Shown: in pieces, positions 16,807 to 24,887 of the stretch
Position numbering within the stretch: the stretch's first letter is position 1
Layout of the letters: every line of letters begins with the position of its first letter
NCBI GenBank assembly: GCA_964582985.1
Contig: CAZOUM010000021.1
Location: 1-42,543, forward strand
DNA length: 42,543 bases
Reading direction: 5' to 3'
DNA from: CAZQYB01 sp964582985
Lineage (GTDB): Bacteria; Planctomycetota; Phycisphaerae; Sedimentisphaerales; Anaerobacaceae
Notes under the pieces: generated by a model
The model's database searches: none
The model's input: the letters and a program-made list of their open reading frames with translations, nothing else
What the model was told of the DNA's origin: nothing
Made by a program: the position numbers and the translations under genes

Positions 16807-17889
16807 TTAGGGTTCCACGTCATCGGGGAACCAGACTTCCTCACGCCAGTCGTCTGCCATCATAGCATAGTCGGTGAAGTTGACCACACAGTCGAGGTTG
16901 ACATCGCCGGGGAACAAGGCGCAGCCTGTAGTAAAGCTCCAGACATTGCCTTTGCTTATTGGCGGAGTCGGAGCACCCGGACTGTGGATAGTATCAATCC
17001 GCCAGTAGTAAGTCTGCCACAACTGTAGCGTGATGGGGTTCTTGAGGGCAAGGTCGGGATCAAGACACTCTAATGGCTCATAGTAGCCCTTAGATTCGGG
17101 GTCAGCGAGTACAGCGTTCTCCACGGCTACAGGGTCAGTACCCAGATAAGCGGAGTTTCTGAACGTGTAGTTCCCATCTTTCCAACAAAGTATGACATCG
17201 ACAGACTGCTGCACGGCACCATCTTTCGGCGAGGGTCCCCAGGCTTCGTCCGGTACCAAAAGGCAGATGGCATCTGCGCAGTCGCCACCAAGGTCGGTGA
17301 CCGTCATAACCCCATTAGGGCAGGTAGCATGGCACAGGAGGTCTCCATCGGACAGCCACCGGGCGGGGTCCCTGCTATCGTCCTCGTCTGTGTTGCAGAC
17401 CTCGATAGTGGCCATACAACCCAGAATCACCTTGGCGTCGCGGTCATGGATTATCTCGATTTCCTCGGCAGTCAGTGAGCCGTCGATTATGATAATCCGA
17501 TGCTCGCCGTACGGGTCATCGGGAACGGTAATCTTATCGCCGTCGTGTGCGACGGTGCCGCCGTTGTCGATGATGAGATAGGCGTCGTGGCCCTTGCCCA
17601 TGTTGATCCTGTTATGCATGATGAAGGTACCGCCATCGACGAGAATCGTGGCGCCGACACCGCCTTCTCCGTCATCGCCGTTGCCGTCCAACTCGCTCTC
17701 TTCGTTCATAATCAGCGTGGCGCCGGACGGAATGACGATCGTACCAGAGCACTTTATTTCGTCGTACTCTTCGGTACCGGAGACGGTGTACGTATCGGGC
17801 CAGTCAACTTCCAGATCATCGGCCGAGGCTGGCAACGACAGTCCCAGCAACATAACAAAAGAAATTAAAAACATCAGTTTTTTATACAT
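16807..17889 (-). CDS. Secreted dockerin-like protein (paralogue A)
   Basis: 360 residues. It opens MYKKLMFLISFVMLLGLS with a signal peptide ending near PASA. Residues ~30-150 are beta-helix-like, with strand turns such as GTIVIPSGATLIMNEES and GATILVDGGTFIMHN, typical of right-handed parallel beta structures. The middle part (residues ~205-330, PKDGAVQQSVDVILCWKDG and QLWQTYYWRID) resembles the fibronectin-like segments common in planctomycete secreted proteins. The end has one dockerin-like calcium-binding half (GDVNLDCVVNFTDYAMMADDW). The function is unknown; it is probably a cell-surface or extracellular protein. Its leader is almost identical to that of the next gene, and a terminator follows. 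Confidence 0.8.
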   Translation of the reverse strand: MYKKLMFLISFVMLLGLSLPASADDLEVDWPDTYTVSGTEEYDEIKCSGTIVIPSGATLIMNEESELDGNGDDGEGGVGATILVDGGTFIMHNRINMGKGHDAYLIIDNGGTVAHDGDKITVPDDPYGEHRIIIIDGSLTAEEIEIIHDRDAKVILGCMATIEVCNTDEDDSRDPARWLSDGDLLCHATCPNGVMTVTDLGGDCADAICLLVPDEAWGPSPKDGAVQQSVDVILCWKDGNYTFRNSAYLGTDPVAVENAVLADPESKGYYEPLECLDPDLALKNPITLQLWQTYYWRIDTIHSPGAPTPPISKGNVWSFTTGCALFPGDVNLDCVVNFTDYAMMADDWREEVWFPDDVEP

Positions 17890-17914
17890 AATACTCCTCC
17901 TTCAAAAACTAAAC
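17861..17914 (-). repeat. Shared leader segment, copy A
   Basis: This segment covers the ribosome binding site (GAAGGAGGAGTATT), the start codon and the first part of the signal peptide. It matches the segment at 20151-20204 with about four differences over 54 bases. Confidence 0.85.
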
Positions 17915-17992
17915 TGTAACAATTTTTTTTTGTAAACGCCAAAAACATTCTGTTGCCTTTCAGCAAAATTACCTCCTTGTAAAGGACGTCGC

Positions 17993-20179
17993 TTAGAGAC
18001 GTTCATCAAGAAAATCATCCGCCAACAACTCAAGGTCATCCCAGTCAACGTCGCAATCGTCGTCTATGTCACCATCCGGTGCATACTTTGGCACGCAAAT
18101 GGTCGTACAGAGGGAGATATCGTCGAAGAAGACCACACCGGTGGGGGCTCCGGGATGCTCTCCGTCGCACAGACCTCTCGTGCCGAAGCCGATTGAGACG
18201 GATTCGACGTTAGAGAGGTCGACAGCAGGGAACTGGCCTGCAATACCCATAGCCCAGATTTCCCAGTCCTCGACCTGAATGTCGTCGGGATTGTCGCCGT
18301 AGACGCCATAAGTCGACTGGTTCTCATTGGTGCCGTCACTTAGAACGATCCACATTGACTCGCTGTCGTTACCTGCATCGCCGTAGAAGTACAGGATGAG
18401 CGCCTCTTCGAAGTTGTCAACGAGGTTTAGCGCCGGGTCAAACGTCTTTTTGGCCAGCGAGTAAGCGCATTCTCTCTCGCTGCCTGTGCTGTCATAGTTG
18501 TACTCCATAGACTGTGAGCCACCGTGGACCGGGGCGGTTGCAAGGTATACACTCGAGCCGGTACCGTTACCGCCGATGCCGCCGCAATCTCCGGCACCAT
18601 CTTTCCAGACCTCCCATACAGCATTCTCGGTGCAGCTTTCGTCGTAGCTTTCCATATCCTCGACTACCATACAGTCAACGACACGGAAGTGCCAGATTTG
18701 GCCGGGTTCCGAACCGCATTCCCAGACCTCGACGACACGCCAGTAGTAGCACTGGCCTAAAGTAAGCGGCGGTTCTGGACAATAGGTGGTCTCTTCGGCC
18801 GGGAGAATAACTACGAGAGCAGACAAATCAGTGGGCGCATTAGCAACCTTGTTGTAGTTGGTGCTCAAGAAGACAAAGTGCTGCTCAGCAAGCTCTCCGG
18901 ATACCCAACTCAGGCACTGGTCGGGCTGATATGTTGGTGCCTCGGGGCCGCAGCAAATGCAAGGCGGGTCGGGGTCGTAAGCCCTGTTAGGATTGACGTC
19001 TGCCCAGACCGTGGTCTTGTCCTCGCCGTCGTCGTACTCAACGCCCAAATCGGCGGGGCCACCACAGGGTCCGAAGCCGCAGATGGTGATATTGCCGGAC
19101 TCGTACCAATCCATGACGTCGGGCACAACATTCCCATTGAGGATCAAGATGCCGTTACAGCAGATGTCGATGTTCCAGTAATCGGTCTCGGCTTTTAGCT
19201 CGTCTCCGACGTTAATAGTTCCGCCGTGGAGGTTAATCTGGCCGAAACCCTCAGCCTCGTAGTGGTCGATCATAACCAAATTCTCACCGATATCGAGCAA
19301 CGGGGTATCTCCACAGGGCATGTTGAGAGTCCAGGTCACGCCTGCCGAAAAGTCGTTGTCTTCGCCACCTATAAAATCCTCATTGGTCGCTATGCCGGCA
19401 GTGTCAGTGAGGTTTATGATGAAGTCACTTTCACCACCGCAGAATTGGAAATGCTCGTCGAGAACATTAATCTGGGAGTCCTCGGTGACGTCTATCAGGA
19501 TGGTTAGACCACTGGACTTGCTTCGTAATCTGAAAAGTTCGCACTCGAGGACAGCGTTACCACTGAGGTGGATAACCTGCTCACCCCCATCGGCGCGGAA
19601 TCCGTCGTCCTCTTTGCCTACGTACATGTACGCGTCGTCCGTCATGACGAGCTCGAAGTAGTCGTTGTCATAATCACCACATCTCAGGTCACCTACCATC
19701 GTAAACTCGCTGTCGTCGCTCATGCTAATAACCACGCTCTGGTCGTTTCCTTGGGCGCGAAAACTTTTGTCGTCGTCTGTACCAGTAATGTGGATCGCAG
19801 CCCTGTCGACGAGCGTAATGTAGGCCGTGGAGGGTTGGGTCTTTTCGACACGCCAGTCAGTGCAGACAGTAAGGACGGCATCTCCGACCAGAAGGATTTC
19901 GTGATCGCCGTCTCCTTCGCTTTCCCAGGCAGGTCCTCTTACTTCGCCAACCGTAACCGCCGTGACGACGACGGTGGGATTCGCCCCCGTCGCGCCGATA
20001 ACGGCCCGGTCATCACAGTCATCGGGGCCATAAGGCTCAAGCGGGTCCCAGTTCATCGGGTCAACCCACAAGACGCTATAGGGGGACTCGCCCTCCCACT
20101 CATAGTCATCGGCAAAAGCGCTGTTGATGAGGACCAATACTGAAACAAGAGAAATTAAAAACATCAATTTTTTACACAT
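17993..20179 (-). CDS. Secreted dockerin-like protein (paralogue B)
   Basis: 728 residues. It opens MCKKLMFLISLVSVLVL with a signal peptide ending near SAFA. A long beta-helix-like region (~40-420) has many repeated strand turns (for example ESEGDGDHEILLVGDAVLTV, AAIHITGTDDDKSFRAQGND, GQINLHGGTINVGDELKAET). A YYWRV-type segment (~485-505) resembles the one in the neighbour at 16807. A beta-sandwich-like domain (~530-695, MEYNYDSTGSERECAYSLAKKTF) could be carbohydrate-binding. The dockerin-like half (DGDIDDDCDVDWDDLELLADDF) ends the protein. The product is very acidic. It is 103 bases upstream of its paralogue and probably shares a transcript with it. Confidence 0.8.
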   Translation of the reverse strand: MCKKLMFLISLVSVLVLINSAFADDYEWEGESPYSVLWVDPMNWDPLEPYGPDDCDDRAVIGATGANPTVVVTAVTVGEVRGPAWESEGDGDHEILLVGDAVLTVCTDWRVEKTQPSTAYITLVDRAAIHITGTDDDKSFRAQGNDQSVVISMSDDSEFTMVGDLRCGDYDNDYFELVMTDDAYMYVGKEDDGFRADGGEQVIHLSGNAVLECELFRLRSKSSGLTILIDVTEDSQINVLDEHFQFCGGESDFIINLTDTAGIATNEDFIGGEDNDFSAGVTWTLNMPCGDTPLLDIGENLVMIDHYEAEGFGQINLHGGTINVGDELKAETDYWNIDICCNGILILNGNVVPDVMDWYESGNITICGFGPCGGPADLGVEYDDGEDKTTVWADVNPNRAYDPDPPCICCGPEAPTYQPDQCLSWVSGELAEQHFVFLSTNYNKVANAPTDLSALVVILPAEETTYCPEPPLTLGQCYYWRVVEVWECGSEPGQIWHFRVVDCMVVEDMESYDESCTENAVWEVWKDGAGDCGGIGGNGTGSSVYLATAPVHGGSQSMEYNYDSTGSERECAYSLAKKTFDPALNLVDNFEEALILYFYGDAGNDSESMWIVLSDGTNENQSTYGVYGDNPDDIQVEDWEIWAMGIAGQFPAVDLSNVESVSIGFGTRGLCDGEHPGAPTGVVFFDDISLCTTICVPKYAPDGDIDDDCDVDWDDLELLADDFLDERL

Positions 20180-20204
20180 AATACTCCTCCTTCAACAATT
20201 AAAC
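20151..20204 (-). repeat. Shared leader segment, copy B
   Basis: Ribosome binding site, start codon and start of signal peptide of the 728-residue protein; nearly identical to 17861-17914. Confidence 0.85.
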
Positions 20205-20476
20205 CACAATTATTAAGTAACTTTGGCTACAAGCCAAAACATCTGTTGTTTTCGACGTGCATCGAACGCCTTCACCTCTAACAATTGTTCGACGCGTGTC
20301 TCAAACAACTTCCAATAAAACGACTTAAAACTTTTAACAACTGTCGTCGTTTTGAACAAGCATGCGGAACCGCACAGTTCCGTAACCTTCACCACTAATA
20401 TGCCTGTCTAAAACAACTTTTCAAAGAACAACTCAAAATGATTTTCACTTATTCGCTGCGGGTCGGCCGCAGCTAA
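20205..20476 (-). promoter_or_regulatory. Hairpin-rich 5' leader with duplicated unit
   Basis: Just upstream of the 728-residue gene. Short perfect hairpins are seen at 20222-20238 (TTTGGC/GCCAAA), 20251-20266 (TTCGA/TCGAA), 20365-20382 (CGGAAC/GTTCCG) and 20455-20473 (GCTGCGG/CCGCAGC). On the minus strand two similar blocks can be read, each with a AAGTTGTTT...AGAC segment, then TTAGNGGTGAAGG, then a hairpin. This looks like a structured leader RNA, but I recognise no known riboswitch class. A 60-residue open frame here lacks protein character. Confidence 0.4.
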
Positions 20477-21506
20477 CAACTACCTAAGCTGTCTGCCGAT
20501 CCCTCAGCTTCAGTGAGCTCCATCTTGATTACTCACGAGTTTTTTCCATACGCATCGTCCTCCATTCTAACCGACGATTAAGCTACCAGCATTTTCTGGT
20601 TACGTAATTCGATTCGTTCAGAGGGTCGAACCCTAAAAGTGTATAAACAAGCGCGGGCACTGAGAAAGGTCGGTACTGCAGGCCGTGAACAATGCCCAAA
20701 ACGGGACACACAAGAAGCCGACGGAAATGCGTTATTACCGCTCCTCACGTTCATCACTTTCCTCAACTTCGGTTTCCTTAACTATTTGCCGTGCCGAGTA
20801 AGCGGCCGGCAGGAGCACATCGCCCCACCGGTAAAGCAGGTACACGCTCACCCCCCGAAGAAGGGGCCATAACTGCGTATTTACTTTGCCTTACAAAATT
20901 GACTTTACCAGTTTAATACAGGAATGTCAATAGCTAATTCGCCAAATTTACAAATTTTTTCTGTTTTTCTCGGACGGATTGTTTAAGCGGCGAAAAGGCG
21001 TAAATTATGTCTTTTCGGCAGCTCAATCATAGTATGCGTCCGGAAAGAATGCTTTCTAAGTGATTAAGAGGCAAACAGTTAGGCCTAAGAAGCGGCACAA
21101 TCCGCAAAATCCTCATATTCTGAGCAGTATTTCCTGGGTGGACACAGATTCAACGGGGAGGTTTTTGTAAATTAACAACCGATTGCAAAAACTACCAGTT
21201 GAACGGACTGGGGTCGCAAGAGGGGCTATACTTGCGATTCTCGTAAGCCGTGGACTTTCGCAAACTCACCGGTCAAGCAACAGAAGCCTTCGGCGACTCC
21301 TGGGGCCGCAGTGTACCCTTTTCGCTCACGTTTTGCCTGTCGTTCGGGCACACTGCCGCGTGGGACTGGGTACCAGTGGCAAAAATCGCCGGAAAAACCT
21401 GCGTTTTTTTGAGGAAAGCCTGAAGCAGCATCTGTTTTCAAACGATAGTAATAACATCCATACCCTATAATGGCTCGACTTTTGAACTGGATACGGGGAC
21501 AGGATT
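20477..21506. other. Gene-poor region, no confident gene
   Basis: About 1 kb between divergently oriented genes. It contains several short open frames on both strands, none with a recognisable domain or a convincing ribosome binding site. The part 20880-21180 is AT-rich. The part 21200-21430 is GC-richer and contains a hairpin at 21215-21236 (CGCAAG/CTTGCG) and further short inverted stretches, which could belong to a structured RNA. I checked for tmRNA, RNase P RNA and SRP RNA signatures and did not find them. Confidence 0.4.
21466..21471 (+). promoter_or_regulatory. Candidate -10 element
   Basis: A perfect TATAAT 36 bases before the ATG of the TIM-barrel isomerase gene. No clear -35 is seen at the right distance. 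Confidence 0.3.
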
Positions 21507-22307
21507 ATGCGGATTCGATACGCTGTTTCGACAATGATATTCTGGGGGCAGGAGACGCACCTTTCTCTTGAGCAGGAGTGCGCGTTTCTGAAGCTGCAGG
21601 GCCTCGGCATAGAACTACGGCCCTTCATACGAAGGGCAAGCGACTGCCGGTACGAGAGGCGTAACTGGCCCAGACTCACAGCGGCCACCGAGGGTATGCT
21701 GGTGGCGATGCGTTCGCGTGACGACGGGGCGACGTTGGAGCAGTGGAATGAGCAAATTGAGTGCGCGAAGCTGCTGGGGGCAAATATCGTGGCTGATTTG
21801 CGGACTCTGCGGATTCCAGAGGAGGCGGATGTTGACGGCTGCGATTTTGCCGCGGATGTGATAAGGCTTGCCGAGGACAATGATGTTACAGTGTGCCTTG
21901 AGACGGGCGGTTTGGAGACGCTTAAGCAAGTTGGTGAGAGGTTTGGTTCGATAAGGTATTGCCTTGATACGGGGCACATAAACCTGGACTTGAAATTGGG
22001 CTTTAGAAAGTATGTGGACGATTTGGCAGAGAGGGTGATCCATCTGCACCTGACAGATAATTACGGTCGGACAGACGACCACGAGCCGCCGGGTTTGCGA
22101 GGCGGTATATCGCGTGAGAACTGGGAATATCTCTTGAACAGTTTAAGTAAATATGACAATGAAGTAGTTGGCTCGTTCGAGATGTGCCCTTCGATGCCGG
22201 CGGTGATGATTCGTCAGGCCAGTGAGTTTTTGTTTGATGAGCTGAAATGGCCTAATCGGCCGCAAGGAGAATCCAGCTATGCCGGTGTCAGCTATAACCC
22301 AGCATAG
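21507..22307 (+). CDS. Sugar phosphate isomerase/epimerase-like TIM-barrel protein
   Basis: 266 residues; AGGA lies about seven bases before the ATG. It has the xylose-isomerase-like/AP-endonuclease-2 TIM-barrel pattern: VCLETGG (metal-binding Glu), CLDTGHINL (Asp and His), IHLHLTDNYGRTDDHEPPG (His, Asp and a conserved DxH), and a late VGSFEM Glu. These residues form the divalent metal site used for isomerising or epimerising sugars or related compounds. The substrate is not indicated. It is an isolated gene, followed by a hairpin that could act as a terminator. Confidence 0.85.
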   Translation: MRIRYAVSTMIFWGQETHLSLEQECAFLKLQGLGIELRPFIRRASDCRYERRNWPRLTAATEGMLVAMRSRDDGATLEQWNEQIECAKLLGANIVADLRTLRIPEEADVDGCDFAADVIRLAEDNDVTVCLETGGLETLKQVGERFGSIRYCLDTGHINLDLKLGFRKYVDDLAERVIHLHLTDNYGRTDDHEPPGLRGGISRENWEYLLNSLSKYDNEVVGSFEMCPSMPAVMIRQASEFLFDELKWPNRPQGESSYAGVSYNPA

Positions 22308-22364
22308 CGCAACCACCGGGTGGCAGGAGAGCAGCCCCCCTCATTACGAGGCGGATAATATATA

Positions 22365-22399
22365 GAAAGGCTAAGGGGAATAAGCACCCTTAGCCTTTC
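22365..22399. terminator. Hairpin terminator
   Basis: A 13-bp perfect stem (GAAAGGCTAAGGG with CCCTTAGCCTTTC) and 9-base loop, 58 bases after the isomerase stop, followed by ATTATT rather than a long T run. It could act in both directions. Confidence 0.65.
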
Positions 22400-22526
22400 A
22401 TTATTCTGTTAGCCCGCCCTTACCTCGCCTGCGTGATAATAATCAACGTCGGAGAGCAGGTGCGAAAGACGGTTGGAACAAGAAAGCGTTCCCGGTGATG
22501 TGCGATAAGAAAAACGCAAAAAACGT

Positions 22527-22555
22527 TTGACAATCAGATTGGAAATGTTTAGATG
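22527..22555 (+). promoter_or_regulatory. Candidate promoter of lipoprotein gene
   Basis: A perfect TTGACA (22527-22532) with a 17-base spacer to TAGATG (22550-22555), a poor -10. It lies about 57 bases before the lipoprotein start. Confidence 0.3.
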
Positions 22556-22611
22556 TTGAGGTGTTGGGTTGTTATTTTTCTGATTACTGTATTTATTGGG
22601 AGGTACAGGCT

Positions 22612-23271
22612 ATGAGAACCATATGTTTGTGTACGTTGGCGGCTGCATTGTTTGCGGGGGGCTGCGCGGCGAGTAAGGGTGAAAGCTATACCCGAGCCGG
22701 CTATGAATTCAGCAGGGTCGACAAGGTGGCAGTGATTGAGGTTACGGGTCGTGTGCGAGGAGAGCCGGTCAAGAATCAAATTGGTGACTTTTTCAAGATG
22801 GAGCTGATGAAAAAAGGTTACACGGTAGTAGAACGAAGGCGGGTGCAGGCATTGCTAAAAGAGCAAGAATTTCAGGCATCGGATGTGACGAGCGCCGAGG
22901 GCGCGGCGCGGGCCGGACGAATCCTGAACGTGCCGGTGGTGCTGCTGGTTAATATACCGGTGTATAAAGAAGATATTAACATGACGGCAAAGATGATAGA
23001 TGTCGAAGACGGCAGCATTTTGTGGATGGGCAGCGGTTCCGGGACGACAGGCAAGACGCTTGCTACCTTTGTTGGCGCAGCGGCTGGTGCTGCCGGGGGC
23101 GTCATGGTTGCCGGTGATGAAACAGACGACAAAGTGCTGGGCGGAGTAATAGGCGGTGTATTAGGCGGGGTTGCAGGTCGTGCTTTGTCGCCGCAACAGG
23201 CAGAGCAGGTGCGAAAGGTGATAAAAGATGTATGTAAGGACCTGCCAGCGAGAGCGCCTGTAATAAGGTAA
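22612..23271 (+). CDS. CsgG/LpoB-like lipoprotein with glycine zipper
   Basis: 219 residues from the ATG at 22612, preceded by GGGAGG; an earlier start at 22561 would add 17 residues that break the signal. The N-terminus MRTICLCTLAAALFAGGC is a lipoprotein signal with Cys18 as the lipid-anchored residue. Residues ~30-140 (VDKVAVIEVTGRV, IGDFFKMELMKKGYTVVERRRVQALLKEQEF, AARAGRILNVPVVLLVNIPVYKED, MIDVEDGSILWMGSGSG) have the fold pattern of CsgG/TolB-N/LpoB-type proteins, which act at the cell envelope. A Gly-rich stretch at ~145-190 (GAAAGAAGGVMVAGD, GGVIGGVLGGVAG) is a glycine zipper that may insert into a membrane. The function is unknown; a role at the outer membrane is inferred. Confidence 0.75.
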   Translation: MRTICLCTLAAALFAGGCAASKGESYTRAGYEFSRVDKVAVIEVTGRVRGEPVKNQIGDFFKMELMKKGYTVVERRRVQALLKEQEFQASDVTSAEGAARAGRILNVPVVLLVNIPVYKEDINMTAKMIDVEDGSILWMGSGSGTTGKTLATFVGAAAGAAGGVMVAGDETDDKVLGGVIGGVLGGVAGRALSPQQAEQVRKVIKDVCKDLPARAPVIR

Positions 23272-23342
23272 GAGGATTGAGACAGTTGGGCAACATTTGC
23301 GTCTGCTTGTAGAGCACCGATTGCGAAGAAATTGTTGTGAAC

Positions 23343-23373
23343 AAGGCTGAGGGAAGGTTTGGCCCTCAGCCTT
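23343..23373. terminator. Hairpin terminator
   Basis: An 11-bp perfect stem (AAGGCTGAGGG/CCCTCAGCCTT) with a 9-base loop, about 70 bases after the lipoprotein gene and followed by TATTTATT. It may also end transcripts from the right on the minus strand. Confidence 0.7.
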
Positions 23374-23376
23374 TAT

Positions 23377-23505
23377 TTATTCTGCAAATTCGGTCATATA
23401 ACCTGCGGTGGCACCCGCTCCTGCGCCTATCAATGTTGATTCTGTATCACGGTCCGTTGGGTGGCCGGGATGGAACTTGAAGCTTGTAAATGGGCGTTCA
23501 TGTAA
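23377..23505 (-). pseudogene. Possible remnant of a glycine-zipper gene
   Basis: On the minus strand a 42-codon frame without a usable start codon ends ...STLIGAGAGATAGYMTEFAE and a stop. This has a glycine-zipper pattern resembling the one in the lipoprotein upstream. It is too short to be a complete gene and appears to be the C-terminal end of a decayed or truncated one, with the 23343 hairpin right after its stop. A chance frame cannot be excluded. Confidence 0.3.
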
Positions 23506-23553
23506 TTATACTTGTTCGGTCTGCTGGTGTTAACGAGTTAAGGGAGCAAAAAA

Positions 23554-24354
23554 ATGAAACCTAAAGTATTAGTTGTCGGCGCTGCCGGCAGAATGGGCAA
23601 GCGAATACTTTCGCTTTGTTCGGAAGCCAGCGAGTTCAATATTATCGCGGCGGTTGAAAGAGCCGGCCATCCCGATATCGGCAAAGATGCGGGGCTTGTA
23701 GCGGGAGCGGGACAGCTAAATGTCAAACTTGATAGTGCATACCCGGCTGGTGCTGACGTGGCAATTGATTTCTCGACGCCTGAAGCGGCGGATAAGACGG
23801 TCGATTACTGTCTCGAAAACGGCGCTGCACTGGTTTTGGGGACAACGGGACTAAGCGGTGAGCAGCACGGAAAAATACAAGCCGCCTCGGAGAAAATCCC
23901 CGTTATATATGGGACCAATATGAGTGTGGGGATGAATGTTTTGTTCGCCCTGGTTGGGAAAGTCGCATCAATGCTGGGCGAAGAATATGATATAGAGATA
24001 GTCGAGCAGCACCATCGCTTTAAGAAAGATGCTCCGAGCGGGTCGGCTTTGACGCTGGCGAAGAATATTTGTGAGGCAACCGGTCGGGACTTCCCTGATT
24101 GTGTAGTTGGCGGCAGGAGTGGGAAAGAGGCGCTGAGGCAAAAAGGCAAGATTGGCGTACACTCGGTTCGGGCGGGAGATATTGCGGGCACTCATTCGGT
24201 GATTTTCAGCACACTCGGCGAGACGGTGACATTGAACCACAGGGCACACAGCAGAGATGGATTCGCAAGAGGGGCGCTGCGGGCGGCGAAATGGCTTGCC
24301 GGAAAGAAGCCGGCCCTTTATTCAATGGCTGATGTTTTGGGTATCTCTTCGTAG
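23554..24354 (+). CDS. dapB: 4-hydroxy-tetrahydrodipicolinate reductase
   Basis: 266 residues, AAGGGAG upstream of the ATG. The Rossmann motif VVGAAGRMG binds NAD(P)H at the N-terminus; IDFSTPEA and GTTGLS line the cofactor pocket; EQHHRFKKDAPSGSALTLA is the DapB signature, with His153 and Lys157 as the expected catalytic pair. It reduces (dehydrated) hydroxytetrahydrodipicolinate in the lysine/meso-diaminopimelate pathway, so it supplies a peptidoglycan building block. It is alone here; no other dap gene is in the window. The fold, length and motifs agree fully with the family. Confidence 0.96.
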   Translation: MKPKVLVVGAAGRMGKRILSLCSEASEFNIIAAVERAGHPDIGKDAGLVAGAGQLNVKLDSAYPAGADVAIDFSTPEAADKTVDYCLENGAALVLGTTGLSGEQHGKIQAASEKIPVIYGTNMSVGMNVLFALVGKVASMLGEEYDIEIVEQHHRFKKDAPSGSALTLAKNICEATGRDFPDCVVGGRSGKEALRQKGKIGVHSVRAGDIAGTHSVIFSTLGETVTLNHRAHSRDGFARGALRAAKWLAGKKPALYSMADVLGISS

Positions 24355-24435
24355 ATACTACCAGTCAATAATTGATGACGAGAGATTGATGATTGCAGTT
24401 TGATTTTTTGGTTGGACTGGAAAGGGTAGGAACTT

Positions 24436-24813
24436 TTGGCAGGTTGGTTGACAACTACGTTTCGGGAGAATTATCGCGGGTTCTGGAAGAACTATCGCTG
24501 GCTCGTAGCAGTATTTGTAGTATCGCTGTTTTGTGATGCGGGCAGTACGATGTACTTTATGCTAAAAGAGGGGCCGGATGCTGAAATGCACATTGTAATT
24601 CGTTTTTTGGCAAGAGTATTCGGTCCGATAGCCGGGCCGTTGATAGGAGCAGTTGGGAAAGCAGTCACTGGTGTTCTTGTTGGCATTTATGTCCGAAGGT
24701 TCGCCGGACATATCTTTGTGACTGCCTCGATAATATCTTTCTGGGCGGCGTGGTATAACATTTGGGGGTTCAGGCTTTATACGCCCATTATTGTTTATTG
24801 GTTTCCCTGGTGA
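24436..24813 (+). CDS. Small membrane protein, unknown
   Basis: 125 residues, TTG start with a GGTAGG-like site upstream. It is very hydrophobic: membrane segments at about 22-40, 58-85 (a glycine-rich stretch) and 92-110, separated by short charged loops, and the C-terminus ends in an aromatic tail (IIVYWFPW). Its general layout is like the DUF5658-type small membrane proteins, but no signature is certain, so I do not assign a family. It is 74 bases before the putative caspase-like gene and may be part of the same locus. Confidence 0.6.
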   Translation: MAGWLTTTFRENYRGFWKNYRWLVAVFVVSLFCDAGSTMYFMLKEGPDAEMHIVIRFLARVFGPIAGPLIGAVGKAVTGVLVGIYVRRFAGHIFVTASIISFWAAWYNIWGFRLYTPIIVYWFPW

Positions 24814-24887
24814 ATTGAACTCTTGTAAGCATCACAGTTCGCGCTTTGCTGCACGAGCGCTACTCGATTGTCGAGGTGTTAATCAAG

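Noticed and set aside
17900..17975. Short leader frame with AAGGAGG between the two secreted paralogues
   Set aside because: The TTG start and T-rich codons are not convincing; it overlaps the start of the downstream gene and looks like a chance frame.
20213..20395. 60-residue minus-strand open frame in the leader
   Set aside because: Composed of the duplicated hairpin units; reads better as structured leader than as protein.
20477..21430. tmRNA, RNase P RNA or SRP RNA
   Set aside because: Diagnostic elements (tmRNA T-arm and ends, the conserved core of RNase P, the SRP GGAAGCAGC-type loop) were not found on either strand.
21183..21470. 95-residue open frame and a minus-strand counterpart
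   Set aside because: No domain, no ribosome binding site, both strands open at once; more likely chance frames in non-coding DNA.
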